From: CAYQJV01 sp964417925
GTDB taxonomy: Bacteria; Hydrothermota; Tepidihabitantia; B3-TA06; CAYQJV01
Direction: 5' to 3'
Assembly (NCBI GenBank): GCA_964417925.1
Contig: CAYQJV010000051.1
Span: 1-10,494, forward strand
Length of the DNA stretch: 10,494 nucleotides
This document shows, piece by piece, positions 1 to 8,024 of this stretch. The notes under the pieces were generated by a model, which saw only the letters and a program-made list of their open reading frames with translations, did no database searches and was not told where the DNA came from. Position 1 is the stretch's first letter. Every line of letters starts with the position of its first letter. The position numbers and the translations under genes are program-made.

Positions 1-156
1 GAATTCCAAATGAGAAAGTAGTATTTTTTCTGCTTCCATCCATCCAGCAGATGGATTTTTTACAAAGTATCCAGATTCAGGTATAAATACTCCTGCTGTT
101 GATAAAGAGTATGCATCTTTCATCATATCCACTAAGGTAAAGATAAAGAATATCAT
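1..156 (-). CDS. PorV/PorQ-like outer-membrane protein, N-terminal fragment (cut by window edge)
   Basis: An open frame of 52 codons runs from an ATG at 156 to the window edge with no stop. The ATG overlaps the TGA of the large FG-GAP gene (ATGA), so it is probably the next gene of that operon and translationally coupled to it. After a short hydrophobic start (MIFFIFTLV) it reads DAYSLSTAGVFIPE, then KNPSAGW, then LLSHLEF. This resembles the start of PorV/PorQ/UPF0164-type outer-membrane beta-barrels, which usually read 'A..LG.GGAFV......YWNPAG' followed by 'L.LSH.E'. In that family PorV acts as an outer-membrane partner of type IX-secreted proteins, which would fit the Por-like C-terminal domain of the neighbouring protein. 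No Shine-Dalgarno sequence is visible. The family call rests on about 45 residues, so it is tentative; that a real gene starts here is more certain. Confidence 0.55.
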   Translation of the reverse strand, partial: MIFFIFTLVDMMKDAYSLSTAGVFIPESGYFVKNPSAGWMEAEKILLSHLEF

Positions 157-3100
157 TTCACTACAGCGAATTTATCTACATACTTAGCCTTCCTCCTGGT
201 AAATTCTCCTTCTGCTACTATTGAGTAGAGATATATCCCAAAGGGAATCCCCTCTACATCAAAACTTTCTATGTGTTCTTCACCTCCTTTAATTTTAATG
301 TTCTTTCTTTCATAAAGCACATAACCGTCCAAATTTAGTATTCTTATCGTAACTATTGCATTTTCTCTCAAAAATACTTTTATATTTATATTCTTGTGAC
401 ATGGATTTGGATATGCAAAGGTGTAAGCAGGATCTATTATCTGGTTGCTTTCCTTAATGTATATGTTTTTTTCAGCATAAGCTATCTGACCACTTATGGT
501 TTCTACTTTTGCTCTCAAAACCACTGTTCCAGGCATTATTGCTTTAATAGGTATTTTATCCTTAAACAAAAGTGAATCCTTGGAAAAGATTTGATAGGAT
601 TGTAACATGTTTTTATCTTTCACAAACTCAATTATACATTTTTTTGTTTTTTCTGTTGTAAGAACTTCTATCATCACTGAATCTCCTATCTCTACTGTGT
701 CTTTATCTATTGTAAGACAAATATTTATTGCAGATACATAAAGAGTCTCTATCGCAAAGGGACCCCAATTACCAGGTAAATCTCTTGCTTTTAAAAAAAT
801 AAAGTGCAATCCAGTATCTAAATCAAGTGATAATGAATCTTTAAATATCTCAGTAGGAGAATCAGGTACTCCGTCTTCTAAAAAGCACCATAGAGTATCT
901 GCGGTTAAGGTATCATCAATAAAATAAAATAAATGTGTAACTGTAGAATTACCTCTATCAACATCCGAGGCTATAACCTTTAATTCTATCCTTGCCCTGG
1001 AAGGTGAAGGATTAGGAGTTATAAATACCTCTCTAATCAATGGTCCTAAGGTGTCCAAATTGCCGGTTTTAAAATAAAAATCATAATCATCTGCAGGACT
1101 ACCTTCTGATACTCCATTTGCGTTACCGTCCAATCCATTACCTGCAATATCCATAAGTGTACCTTTTAGGGTACAAAAAACTTTCTCAAAAGAAACAAAG
1201 GGAGTCATCATTTTAAACTCATACCACCCCTTATCTAAGACAGTAAATTCAAAATCATGTTCACCAGTGGTCTCTCCACGGAAAATGATACCTTCTTTAA
1301 AAGTGGTGGTATCCATCTCCTTGGTAAATTTTATCCACACCGGAGAATCGGGGGATACATCTTCTTCTCCCAAAGAAGGATTTGTAAATTTTATTTGAGG
1401 AGGTATTGTATCTACGATAAAACACCTGGGACCAGCAGAAATCGTATTTCCCGCACTATCAACGGCAAACACCTGCCAATAGTATTTTCCAGGCTCAGCA
1501 ATATACAACATGCTTAGAGAGGTATCCTGTGTGCACGTATCCACAATTAAAGATGAAAAATACTCATCCTTTGCTATCTGTATTCTATACCACTTTATAC
1601 CTGAAATACTATCTCTGGAAGTTTCCCATAAAAAATTTATCGTCCTTCTATTAGTTATCATACTATCCTGAGGTTCTATGAGTTCAAATTCCAAGGGAGG
1701 GGAAAAATCAATTTTAAACTTCCCAAGATTTCTAATCTCGGATAGATTCCCAACAGAATCAACGGTTCTAAAATGCAAATAATGGGTTCCTTCAAAATCT
1801 GTTTTAAAAACATAGTTTGTATCCGGATAAAACACCTCTACAAGTGAATCCGGCTCACGCTCCGCAAATGAATCAACCAATAATGAATATCCCATGACTC
1901 CACTACCATAAGGATCCTCTGCATTCTGCCATTTAAACTGCATTACTCGCATGTTACTCCATTCATCTACTTTATGAGTAATACACCAGATAGATTCAGG
2001 AAGAAGAGGAGGTAATATGTCTTCATTAAGGATGTAAGAATATCTGGACATTCCCTTTATAACCAGGGTATCTCGTATTCCTGTTTGAGGCCAATTTATA
2101 AAAAGCTTACTATCGGTTGGATTTTCAAAAATAAATTGTCCAACAGAACCGCATCTGTAACCTTCGGCAGAAGGAACCTCTTTATAAAAAGCCAAAACAT
2201 CTTCTTTTTTCAGATAAATCTTTCCTCCTGTTGCCTCTACATCAGAAAACTCTTCACCCCTACCTTCCAACATTATTTTAACAAATACAGAAGGATTGGT
2301 TGTATTTTTATAAAGAAACGACTCATCCCCTATTGAAAGAACATCCATATCCGCATCGTTATCAAAATCAAATGTTAAACATAAGAAAGTATTTGTAGGC
2401 TCTACAGTTATTTCCTCTTTTTCCCACACATTGCCTTTTTTTAAATAAACCACATCAGCATAATTCTTTTTAATAAAGATAACATCTTCCTCTCCATCCA
2501 TATCAAAATCTCTTGAACAGACTCCTATTGCCCCTGGTTCAAAAAAAGTATCGCTCATAATAAAAACCTCTCCTTCATTTAAAAGGGTAAAGGAATTACC
2601 CCCATAATCTGCTATCACTAAGTCTACAAGGCTATCATGATTAAGATCAATTTCTGCAATTCCATATACATCATATCCAGAGAGTTCATAAAATTTGACA
2701 AAATCATTCCCTCCAGTATTGGTATATATAGTAACACCTCCTGCTCCACCTGTAATGAGGTCACAATATTTATCGTTATTTATGTCCAATGTCAAACAAC
2801 TCCTTGCAGGAGATAATTCCTTTAGAAGAGAAAACTCAGGTATCTCGTTGTTCTTATAAATTCTAACCCCTGAGGAAGAAGAAATTATTAAATCAGGCTT
2901 TTTATCAAGATCTATATCTGCACAACATATCATATCTGCAGAATAAGAAAAAAGAAGATACTCTATAAAGGAATTCCCATTATTCATATACAGCTTTATT
3001 TCTGTTTCAGTGGATATCACAATGTCTGGTTTTTTATCATGATTCATGTCTTTAACACATAAAGCTACTGTATTTTCGTTGTTAATAAAATGAGGCGTAA

Positions 3101-3260
3101 GATAACTTTCCCTTCCATAGTATATGCATGTTCCCACATCTTTTCCCATTACTATATCTATTAATGTATCCCCATCCAATTCTGCAAGCCACGCAGTATT
3201 CACATCTTCAAAATTTTTATCTTCCACAATAAAAAGTGAAGAAAAGAAAAGGATTATCAT
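153..3260 (-). CDS. Large secreted FG-GAP/ASPIC-UnbV/Ig-like protein with Por-type C-terminal sorting domain
   Basis: This 1035-residue protein is probably exported and surface-attached or secreted. A short hydrophobic N-terminus (residues 1-12) is followed by about seven FG-GAP/VCBS-type calcium-binding motifs: ELDGDTLID (~28), DMNHDKKPD (~71), DIDLDKKPD (~115), DINNDKYCD (~159), DLNHDSLVD (~205), DFDMDGEED (~251) and DFDNDADMD (~298), which should form a beta-propeller. Residues ~325-412 look like an ASPIC/UnbV domain (VKIMLEGRGEE at the start, INWPQTGIRDTLVIKG at the end). Then come two fibronectin/Ig-like modules (~420-515 and ~520-620), a Big_5/SbsA-like Ig domain (~621-735) and two further Ig-like modules (~738-845 and ~846-940). 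Residues ~948-1035 (AYPNPC.., ILNLDGYVLYE.., GIYLYSI) match Por secretion/FlgD-like C-terminal domains. Its ATG overlaps the upstream lipoprotein stop (ATGA), and a TAA two codons upstream in frame excludes an earlier start. The ligand is unknown. Confidence 0.88.
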   Translation of the reverse strand: MIILFFSSLFIVEDKNFEDVNTAWLAELDGDTLIDIVMGKDVGTCIYYGRESYLTPHFINNENTVALCVKDMNHDKKPDIVISTETEIKLYMNNGNSFIEYLLFSYSADMICCADIDLDKKPDLIISSSSGVRIYKNNEIPEFSLLKELSPARSCLTLDINNDKYCDLITGGAGGVTIYTNTGGNDFVKFYELSGYDVYGIAEIDLNHDSLVDLVIADYGGNSFTLLNEGEVFIMSDTFFEPGAIGVCSRDFDMDGEEDVIFIKKNYADVVYLKKGNVWEKEEITVEPTNTFLCLTFDFDNDADMDVLSIGDESFLYKNTTNPSVFVKIMLEGRGEEFSDVEATGGKIYLKKEDVLAFYKEVPSAEGYRCGSVGQFIFENPTDSKLFINWPQTGIRDTLVIKGMSRYSYILNEDILPPLLPESIWCITHKVDEWSNMRVMQFKWQNAEDPYGSGVMGYSLLVDSFAEREPDSLVEVFYPDTNYVFKTDFEGTHYLHFRTVDSVGNLSEIRNLGKFKIDFSPPLEFELIEPQDSMITNRRTINFLWETSRDSISGIKWYRIQIAKDEYFSSLIVDTCTQDTSLSMLYIAEPGKYYWQVFAVDSAGNTISAGPRCFIVDTIPPQIKFTNPSLGEEDVSPDSPVWIKFTKEMDTTTFKEGIIFRGETTGEHDFEFTVLDKGWYEFKMMTPFVSFEKVFCTLKGTLMDIAGNGLDGNANGVSEGSPADDYDFYFKTGNLDTLGPLIREVFITPNPSPSRARIELKVIASDVDRGNSTVTHLFYFIDDTLTADTLWCFLEDGVPDSPTEIFKDSLSLDLDTGLHFIFLKARDLPGNWGPFAIETLYVSAINICLTIDKDTVEIGDSVMIEVLTTEKTKKCIIEFVKDKNMLQSYQIFSKDSLLFKDKIPIKAIMPGTVVLRAKVETISGQIAYAEKNIYIKESNQIIDPAYTFAYPNPCHKNINIKVFLRENAIVTIRILNLDGYVLYERKNIKIKGGEEHIESFDVEGIPFGIYLYSIVAEGEFTRRKAKYVDKFAVVK

Positions 3261-4030
3261 CTTTTAAGAATAAACCATATATTCATATCCAATGGAAATT
3301 CTGAGTCAATAATACACTTTTTTCTAATTGCCTGTACTCCAAAGTATCCAGAGATTATTTTTTTGCTTATTATCCATTGATCCTTCTCCTTACCTTCTGG
3401 TGTAAAAAGATAACCTTGAGAACCCTCAAGTAACAACAAAATCCCTTGAGTGGTATCCAGTTCTGTCTTTACCATAATTTCATCCCCTATCAAGGGAAGT
3501 GAATCAGGAGAAATAAAATACGATGGAGAATAAACCGATGTATTTTCTGTTTTAAGCCATGTGATTCTCAAAGAAGAAGTATCTGAAAGAATTTCTGCAT
3601 GAGAAATTTTTTCCATCTTCCACTCCGATTTTTGGTATACAAATCTTGCATATTGTAGTTGAGTAAATTTTGTCTCCTTGGTAATTGAAGTATCCCTTCC
3701 TTGAGTTCCGGTTATATAAAACGTCGCTTTACCTGATAGATACTGTTTTATTACCACATCTGCTGTATCCCCAACCCGCATGGTATCTTCTTTAACCTTA
3801 AGGTAAATTATGGTATCTGCAGAATCTAATGTAAAAAGCTGAATGTACTTTTCTATATAAGTAGAAGAATCCAAAGAAACTGAATCAATAAGCAAAAAAG
3901 AATCTGGAAAAGGAATAAGGAGGGAAGAAGACTGTATAGCAAGTTTTATATCCTCTACTGCATCTTCACGGGGAATTCCAGGATTGCATGTTACCAAAAG
4001 TATTACTATGAAAATTATTTTTTTTTCCAT
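3257..4030 (-). CDS. Putative lipoprotein of unknown function
   Basis: This 257-residue protein is not recognised as a family member. It starts MEKKIIFIVILLVTC, a lysine-rich n-region and hydrophobic stretch ending in Cys15, as in a lipoprotein signal peptide, although threonine before the cysteine is not the usual Gly/Ala/Ser. The rest is rich in Ser/Thr/Asp and predicted beta strands, with no transmembrane helix after the signal. Its style (DSL, DTT and similar turns) resembles the Ig-like parts of the next gene. It is the first gene of a coupled operon: its TGA overlaps the ATG of the FG-GAP protein. A promoter lies directly before its ATG and there is no Shine-Dalgarno sequence. It could be an accessory factor anchored to the inner or outer membrane for the large protein, but that is inference from position only. 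Confidence 0.75.
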   Translation of the reverse strand: MEKKIIFIVILLVTCNPGIPREDAVEDIKLAIQSSSLLIPFPDSFLLIDSVSLDSSTYIEKYIQLFTLDSADTIIYLKVKEDTMRVGDTADVVIKQYLSGKATFYITGTQGRDTSITKETKFTQLQYARFVYQKSEWKMEKISHAEILSDTSSLRITWLKTENTSVYSPSYFISPDSLPLIGDEIMVKTELDTTQGILLLLEGSQGYLFTPEGKEKDQWIISKKIISGYFGVQAIRKKCIIDSEFPLDMNIWFILKR

Positions 4031-4037
4031 AAGATAA

Positions 4038-4065
4038 ATATTATATAAAAAGAAAGCTTTGTCAA
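4038..4065 (-). promoter_or_regulatory. Sigma70-type promoter for the lipoprotein/FG-GAP operon, leaderless geometry
   Basis: On the minus strand there is a perfect TTGACA (4065-4060). It is followed either by TAATAT (4043-4038) after 16 nt or by the overlapping perfect TATAAT (4045-4040) after 14 nt. The -10 box ends only 7-9 nt before the ATG at 4030, so transcription should start at or within a few bases of the start codon. It sits in the 45-nt gap after the ppiD-like gene, giving this operon independent transcription. Confidence 0.65.
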
Positions 4066-4075
4066 ATTGAACTTT

Positions 4076-5872
4076 TCAATAGTTCAACGCATTGCGATAA
4101 TCCTTTATCTCAGGTGTTTTGAAAACCTCATTGGCAAGAACTGTAACTGCATAGGTAATTCTATCATTAATGATTTTCTGAGGGCTGATATTATTAAATC
4201 CTATTTTAGTGCATTTTACAAACATAAATCCTAAGGGCCTTTCTATTGGGCCATAGGACTCTCCTTCTTTCAATGCAAAGATTATTCCTGCAAACTCAGG
4301 ACCATAAGTACCGGATGCAAGCCAGAAATGAGGAAAGTTAAGGGTATCGTACCTTAAAAATGGATATTTCTCGTCGTGAATCTCTTTTAAACTTTTTCCA
4401 GCCAAAAGCAACTGCTTTATATCCTGAGCCATTTTTTGAAGAATCTGTTTCTTTCTCTGCGTTAAAATCTCCATTTTTATCTTCTTCTTTACCTCTTCAA
4501 AAGGTGCTACGGTTTCGGGCAATCTTTCTTTTACAATGAATATAGAATATCCCCTTCTTCCCTCAGGAAATGGAGGACTTACTTCATTCTTCTTAGCTGA
4601 AAACGCCCATGTTTTTATAGCTTTTTGATATCCTTTGAAACCAAATATTTCTCTTTCCTTAGTGATAATAAAATCATCCACTAATTTTGCACGGTATTTT
4701 TGAACGAGATTCTTCAAATCACTCTTACTCTTTTTCCATTCTTCACCAAACTGAGTTATCTTCTCTATTACCTCCCTTCTGGTATCTGGAGAAGGTCTTA
4801 TATAAATGACGATTTGTGCATAATATACTGTATCCCTTTTCCTGTGAAATAGCTTTATAATTCTCCATGCATTGCGATACAGAAAAGGAGATGAAACACC
4901 ACCCTTTTTTAACTGTGAAAAAAGCGATTTCAGAAATTGAGGTAAAATCTTCACACTTGTTTTCAAAGTATCAAGTTTTCTATGAGAATACATGCGACCT
5001 ATATCAAAGAAATCTGCCCCCTCAACTATCTGCGAGTATACATCTTCGGCGGTCTCTTTTGCAGAAATAGTATCTTTTGCCGAAGGAAATACAGGGAAAA
5101 ATACCTTTGCTGTCTTCACCCTCTCCTTTATTTTAAAATCATTTTTATGCTCATTGTAATATCTCTTCAATTCCTCTTCTGTAATGGTTGTATCCATCTT
5201 CCTGTCACCTAATCTGGTTACAAAAAGTGCTTCAAGAAACACATCGTTGTTGTACTTCTCATACATATCTTTATATTCAAGCGTAGTTATTCTATAAGAA
5301 TTCCATACATCCTGCCTAAGTTTTTCCTGTAATAAAGGATATTTTAGTTTTTCAGCAAAACGCATTATAAATGAAAGATTCTGAGGATTGGCTAAGATTT
5401 GCAAATATTTTTGATAGTCAAACTTTCCATCTGGAGTCTGAAGCTCCTTCATATTTCTAATATCCTGAGGAGGATTTGTTTTTATAACCTCAAATAGCTC
5501 ATCTTCGGTCACAGTGGTCTTCTCCTTTTCTGCTACTTTCTCCAACACTATATCTTTAACCATATTGTTCCAAGCCTTTTCTTTCAACTCTTCATATTTC
5601 CTCTCATCAAGCTCTTCTTTTGGAACATTACGCAGTTCATCTTGAAGGTATCTTTGAAAAAGAGCCACTGTTACCTCTCTATCCCCTACCTTTGCAAGTA
5701 CATTAGGAGTCCTTCCTTTCCATCTCTTAATACCCAATATATCTGCACCCCATTGTAACACAATAAGCAGTACAAAAGCCACCAATACGAGGAACATTAT
5801 AAGAGCTGCTTTATTTCTTAACCCACTGACAAGTTTTACTTTTGTTTTTCTCTCTTTTTTATTTTTAGCCAT
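4076..5872 (-). CDS. PpiD/SurA-like membrane-anchored parvulin-family chaperone
   Basis: This 598-residue protein is close to the usual PpiD length (about 620). A basic N-terminus (1-20) leads into one transmembrane helix (~23-42), leaving the rest in the periplasm. Residues ~55-215 match the SurA_N/PpiD chaperone region, including VGDREVTVALFQRYLQDEL and the TPDGKFDYQKYLQIL segment typical of PpiD. Two parvulin-like modules follow (~245-345 and ~350-455), and a third half-module at ~525-557 (GPEFAGIIFALKEGESYGP). The first strands read TAKVFFP and YYAQIVIYI where active parvulins usually carry a conserved histidine (ARHILF), so isomerase activity may be absent, as argued for E. coli PpiD. 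The role is holding or folding exported outer-membrane proteins. It is probably monocistronic or leads into the next operon by read-through. Its promoter lies 5 nt from the ATG and no Shine-Dalgarno sequence is seen. Confidence 0.88.
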   Translation of the reverse strand: MAKNKKERKTKVKLVSGLRNKAALIMFLVLVAFVLLIVLQWGADILGIKRWKGRTPNVLAKVGDREVTVALFQRYLQDELRNVPKEELDERKYEELKEKAWNNMVKDIVLEKVAEKEKTTVTEDELFEVIKTNPPQDIRNMKELQTPDGKFDYQKYLQILANPQNLSFIMRFAEKLKYPLLQEKLRQDVWNSYRITTLEYKDMYEKYNNDVFLEALFVTRLGDRKMDTTITEEELKRYYNEHKNDFKIKERVKTAKVFFPVFPSAKDTISAKETAEDVYSQIVEGADFFDIGRMYSHRKLDTLKTSVKILPQFLKSLFSQLKKGGVSSPFLYRNAWRIIKLFHRKRDTVYYAQIVIYIRPSPDTRREVIEKITQFGEEWKKSKSDLKNLVQKYRAKLVDDFIITKEREIFGFKGYQKAIKTWAFSAKKNEVSPPFPEGRRGYSIFIVKERLPETVAPFEEVKKKIKMEILTQRKKQILQKMAQDIKQLLLAGKSLKEIHDEKYPFLRYDTLNFPHFWLASGTYGPEFAGIIFALKEGESYGPIERPLGFMFVKCTKIGFNNISPQKIINDRITYAVTVLANEVFKTPEIKDYRNALNY

Positions 5873-5877
5873 AGTTT

Positions 5878-5905
5878 ATTTTACTTATTTTTTTGCTTTA
5901 GTCAA
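5878..5905 (-). promoter_or_regulatory. Sigma70-type promoter for the ppiD-like gene, leaderless geometry
   Basis: The minus strand carries TTGACT (5905-5900, five of six to consensus), a 16-nt spacer and TAAAAT (5883-5878, five of six). Only 5 nt separate the -10 box from the ATG at 5872, so the transcript should begin at the start codon. No Shine-Dalgarno sequence lies in the gap. Confidence 0.65.
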
Positions 5906-5930
5906 AGTTTTTTAATTTCAGATTTTAATC

Positions 5931-5952
5931 GGTTCCTACGTTCTTAGAAACC
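5931..5952 (-). terminator. Weak stem-loop after the WD40 gene
   Basis: Just downstream of the WD40 stop (5958), GGTTTC (5952-5947) can pair with GGAACC (5936-5931) on the minus strand, giving a 6-bp stem with one G-U pair and a 10-nt loop. AT-rich flanks extend the dyad imperfectly. There is no U-tract immediately after the stem, so it may be only a 3'-end stabilising structure or chance. Confidence 0.2.
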
Positions 5953-5957
5953 AAATC

Positions 5958-6935
5958 TCAATTTTCAACTTTAAAAAAACGCAGAATATCTTTTAAATTA
6001 AAAAATCTTATTGCTCCATCATCTCCTCCTGTTACAAATACACTGTCATTAACAAAAACCACTGCCCTCACTGCCTTCTTATGAGTAATAACCCTTGCGG
6101 TTTTTTTTCCGCTCTTTATACTCCAAATCGTAACAATTCCCTTTCCATCTCCTGCAAGAAGATACTTCCCATCAGGAGAAAAGGTAATACACCATACCTT
6201 ATCCAAGTGAGGATGAAAATAACTTAAAAATTGGAATGAACAGGCATCCCATACCTTAACTGAACTATCTGTAGATGCGGTTGCATAGTACTTTCCATCA
6301 TTTGAAAAAACAACCTTAGTTATACTCCCAAAATGTGGCATTGCTTTATAAATATTTTGAGCCCTATCTATATCCCAGACAAAAAGAGTAGAGTCTCTTC
6401 CTACTGTAATAAGTGTATCTGATCCAGGCTTGAAACAAACATCGGTAACTACATTGGTATGTCCTAAAAATTTTACCTCTGTTCTCCTTTTCTCTATATT
6501 CCAGAGCAAAGCGATGGCATCTGTAAATCCAAGAGCAAGATATCTTGCATCCTTGGAAAAGGAGGCTGAGGTAACAGCGTGGTAAAAAAGTACTACAGAA
6601 TCCTTAAGCTTCCAATTTTTGGTATCCCATATTTTAAAACTCTCATCTGCAGAAGCAGTAACCATGTACTTGCCGTCAGGAGAAAAATCAATATCATTTA
6701 CAGTATAGTTATGTTCAAGTTTTTCAAAAGGCTTATCACTTCTAAGATCCCATAAAATTATCTCTCCGTCAAGCATACCGATGGCAAGTATAGAGGAATC
6801 AGTAGAAATTGAAAGTGATGTTATTCTTGTATTAAATCCCCTAAACCCTTTTAAAGGTTTTTTGTAAAATACTTCCTTTTCACCGCTTCTGCACAACAAT
6901 AAAAACACAAAGGTTATGAAGAAACTTCTTTTCAT
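5958..6935 (-). CDS. Seven-bladed WD40 beta-propeller, putative lipoprotein
   Basis: This 325-residue protein consists of a signal sequence followed by seven WD40 repeats. The strand-c motifs LWDL (61), IWDT (102), LWNI (144), VWDI (186), VWDA (228), IWSI (270) and FFNL (312) are evenly spaced by 42 residues, and several blades carry the FSPDGKY turn, so a complete propeller is expected. The N-terminus MKRSFFITFVFLLLC ends in Cys15 like a lipoprotein signal, although Leu before the cysteine is not canonical; a plain secretory signal is the alternative. WD40 propellers are usually protein-docking scaffolds; the partner is not known. It is the third gene of the lptF-lptG operon, 10 nt from the lptG stop codon's first coding base, and is translated from a strong Shine-Dalgarno that overlaps the lptG stop. 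A role with the Lpt exporter is only suggested by this position. Confidence 0.85.
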   Translation of the reverse strand: MKRSFFITFVFLLLCRSGEKEVFYKKPLKGFRGFNTRITSLSISTDSSILAIGMLDGEIILWDLRSDKPFEKLEHNYTVNDIDFSPDGKYMVTASADESFKIWDTKNWKLKDSVVLFYHAVTSASFSKDARYLALGFTDAIALLWNIEKRRTEVKFLGHTNVVTDVCFKPGSDTLITVGRDSTLFVWDIDRAQNIYKAMPHFGSITKVVFSNDGKYYATASTDSSVKVWDACSFQFLSYFHPHLDKVWCITFSPDGKYLLAGDGKGIVTIWSIKSGKKTARVITHKKAVRAVVFVNDSVFVTGGDDGAIRFFNLKDILRFFKVEN

Positions 6936-6938
6936 TTA

Positions 6939-6946
6939 ACCTCCTT
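6939..6946 (-). promoter_or_regulatory. Strong Shine-Dalgarno of the WD40 gene, overlapping the lptG stop
   Basis: The minus strand reads TAAGGAGGTTAAATG. The TAA is the lptG stop, and AAGGAGGT is a near-perfect anti-16S match ending 3 nt before the WD40 ATG at 6935. It is the only strong Shine-Dalgarno seen before any start in this window, and it implies termination-coupled re-initiation. Confidence 0.8.
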
Positions 6947-8024
6947 AGGTTTTATTTATAAACATCAATCCCAATCCCACTGTTCCAAAAATCAGGTTGG
7001 CTCCCCAGGCAGACAATACTGGGGATAGTAAATCTGCATATCCAAAAGCCTTAAACGTTTGGAGAACTCCCCAAAAAATAAAGGAAAAAAGCAATCCAAG
7101 TCCTATACCAAAGGTCATCCCCTGCTTTCTTATTCTTACAGAAAGTGGTAGGGAAAGTAAAAGCATCACGAGATTTATAAAAGGAGTAGAAATTCTGAAC
7201 TGAAAATCAACATCTTCCTGCGTTACATCTATTCCTGCCCTTCTCAATCTCTCTTTTCTCTCTCCAAGTTCATGGATGTAAAGTTCCTCTATCTTCTTTA
7301 CTCTTTTAACTAATATCTCAGGAGATGCATCCAATTCCGATATAACTATAAGCTTTTTCTTTTTTATCTCTTCTCTATCTTCATCAAACTTTCTTACCAC
7401 CACCTCCTCTGCTATCCATTTACCATTTTCGTATCTCCCAACCTCTGCATCCAACCTCTCAACAATCTTCCTTTCCTCGTTTATTCTCCACATGGTTATA
7501 TTTTTTGCAATATTTTTTTCAGCATCTATATATTTTATAAAAAATACTGTACCATGTTCACCGTAATAAAATATATTGAATTTTTTCCGTGCTCTTCTTT
7601 TTCTTTTTTCTATTTTTATCTCTTTCAATTCATAAAACAGCGAATTTGCCTTCCTCATTATAGTCTCTGCTCCAACAAAATGAATAAATGTTACTACAAC
7701 TCCAGAAAGCACAAAAGGCAAAAATATCCGATAGAGTGAAACTCCTGAAGATAACAGGGCATTTATTTCGTTATTTTTTACCATCCTTCCAGTAACCATA
7801 AAAATTGAAAGTATAACCCCCACAGGAAAGAGTAAGGATATAAACGAAGGAAGGATATAAAGATAGTATTTTAAAAAATCCAACAGAGTTACCTTGTAGT
7901 GTAAAAAATAGTTAAGTTTTTCAAACATATTTATTATGGTGTATATGAAAACTACCGAAGTTAACGCAATTAAAAAAAACTTCCAAAACTCTAAGAGGAT
8001 ATATCTATCTATTATCTTGAACAT
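6945..8024 (-). CDS. lptG: Lipopolysaccharide export permease LptG (YjgP/YjgQ family)
   Basis: This 359-residue inner-membrane protein is the usual length for LptF/LptG (about 360). It starts with the family signature MFKIIDRYILLEFWKFFLIA. Transmembrane helices are seen at ~14-36, ~55-78 and ~98-118, then a periplasmic beta-jellyroll domain at ~150-255, then three helices at ~280-298, ~303-325 and ~335-357. The segment GRMVKNNEINALLSSGVSLYRI (79-100) is the family's conserved cytoplasmic coupling helix that contacts the LptB ATPase. With LptF it extracts lipopolysaccharide from the inner membrane and passes it to the LptC/LptA bridge. It overlaps the end of lptF by 13 nt and has no clear Shine-Dalgarno, so translation is probably coupled. 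LptB, LptC and LptA are not in the window. The F/G assignment between the two paralogues follows gene order and is less certain than the family. Confidence 0.88.
   Translation of the reverse strand: MFKIIDRYILLEFWKFFLIALTSVVFIYTIINMFEKLNYFLHYKVTLLDFLKYYLYILPSFISLLFPVGVILSIFMVTGRMVKNNEINALLSSGVSLYRIFLPFVLSGVVVTFIHFVGAETIMRKANSLFYELKEIKIEKRKRRARKKFNIFYYGEHGTVFFIKYIDAEKNIAKNITMWRINEERKIVERLDAEVGRYENGKWIAEEVVVRKFDEDREEIKKKKLIVISELDASPEILVKRVKKIEELYIHELGERKERLRRAGIDVTQEDVDFQFRISTPFINLVMLLLSLPLSVRIRKQGMTFGIGLGLLFSFIFWGVLQTFKAFGYADLLSPVLSAWGANLIFGTVGLGLMFINKT

Noticed and set aside
1257..2336. Plus-strand open frames of 83-86 codons inside the FG-GAP gene
   Set aside because: They lie antisense to a clear multi-domain protein, have no recognisable family or ribosome-binding site, and fit shadow frames.
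5906..5957. Intrinsic terminator between the WD40 and ppiD-like genes
   Set aside because: The stem is only 6 bp with a G-U pair and no U-tract follows, so it is kept only as a low-confidence structure.
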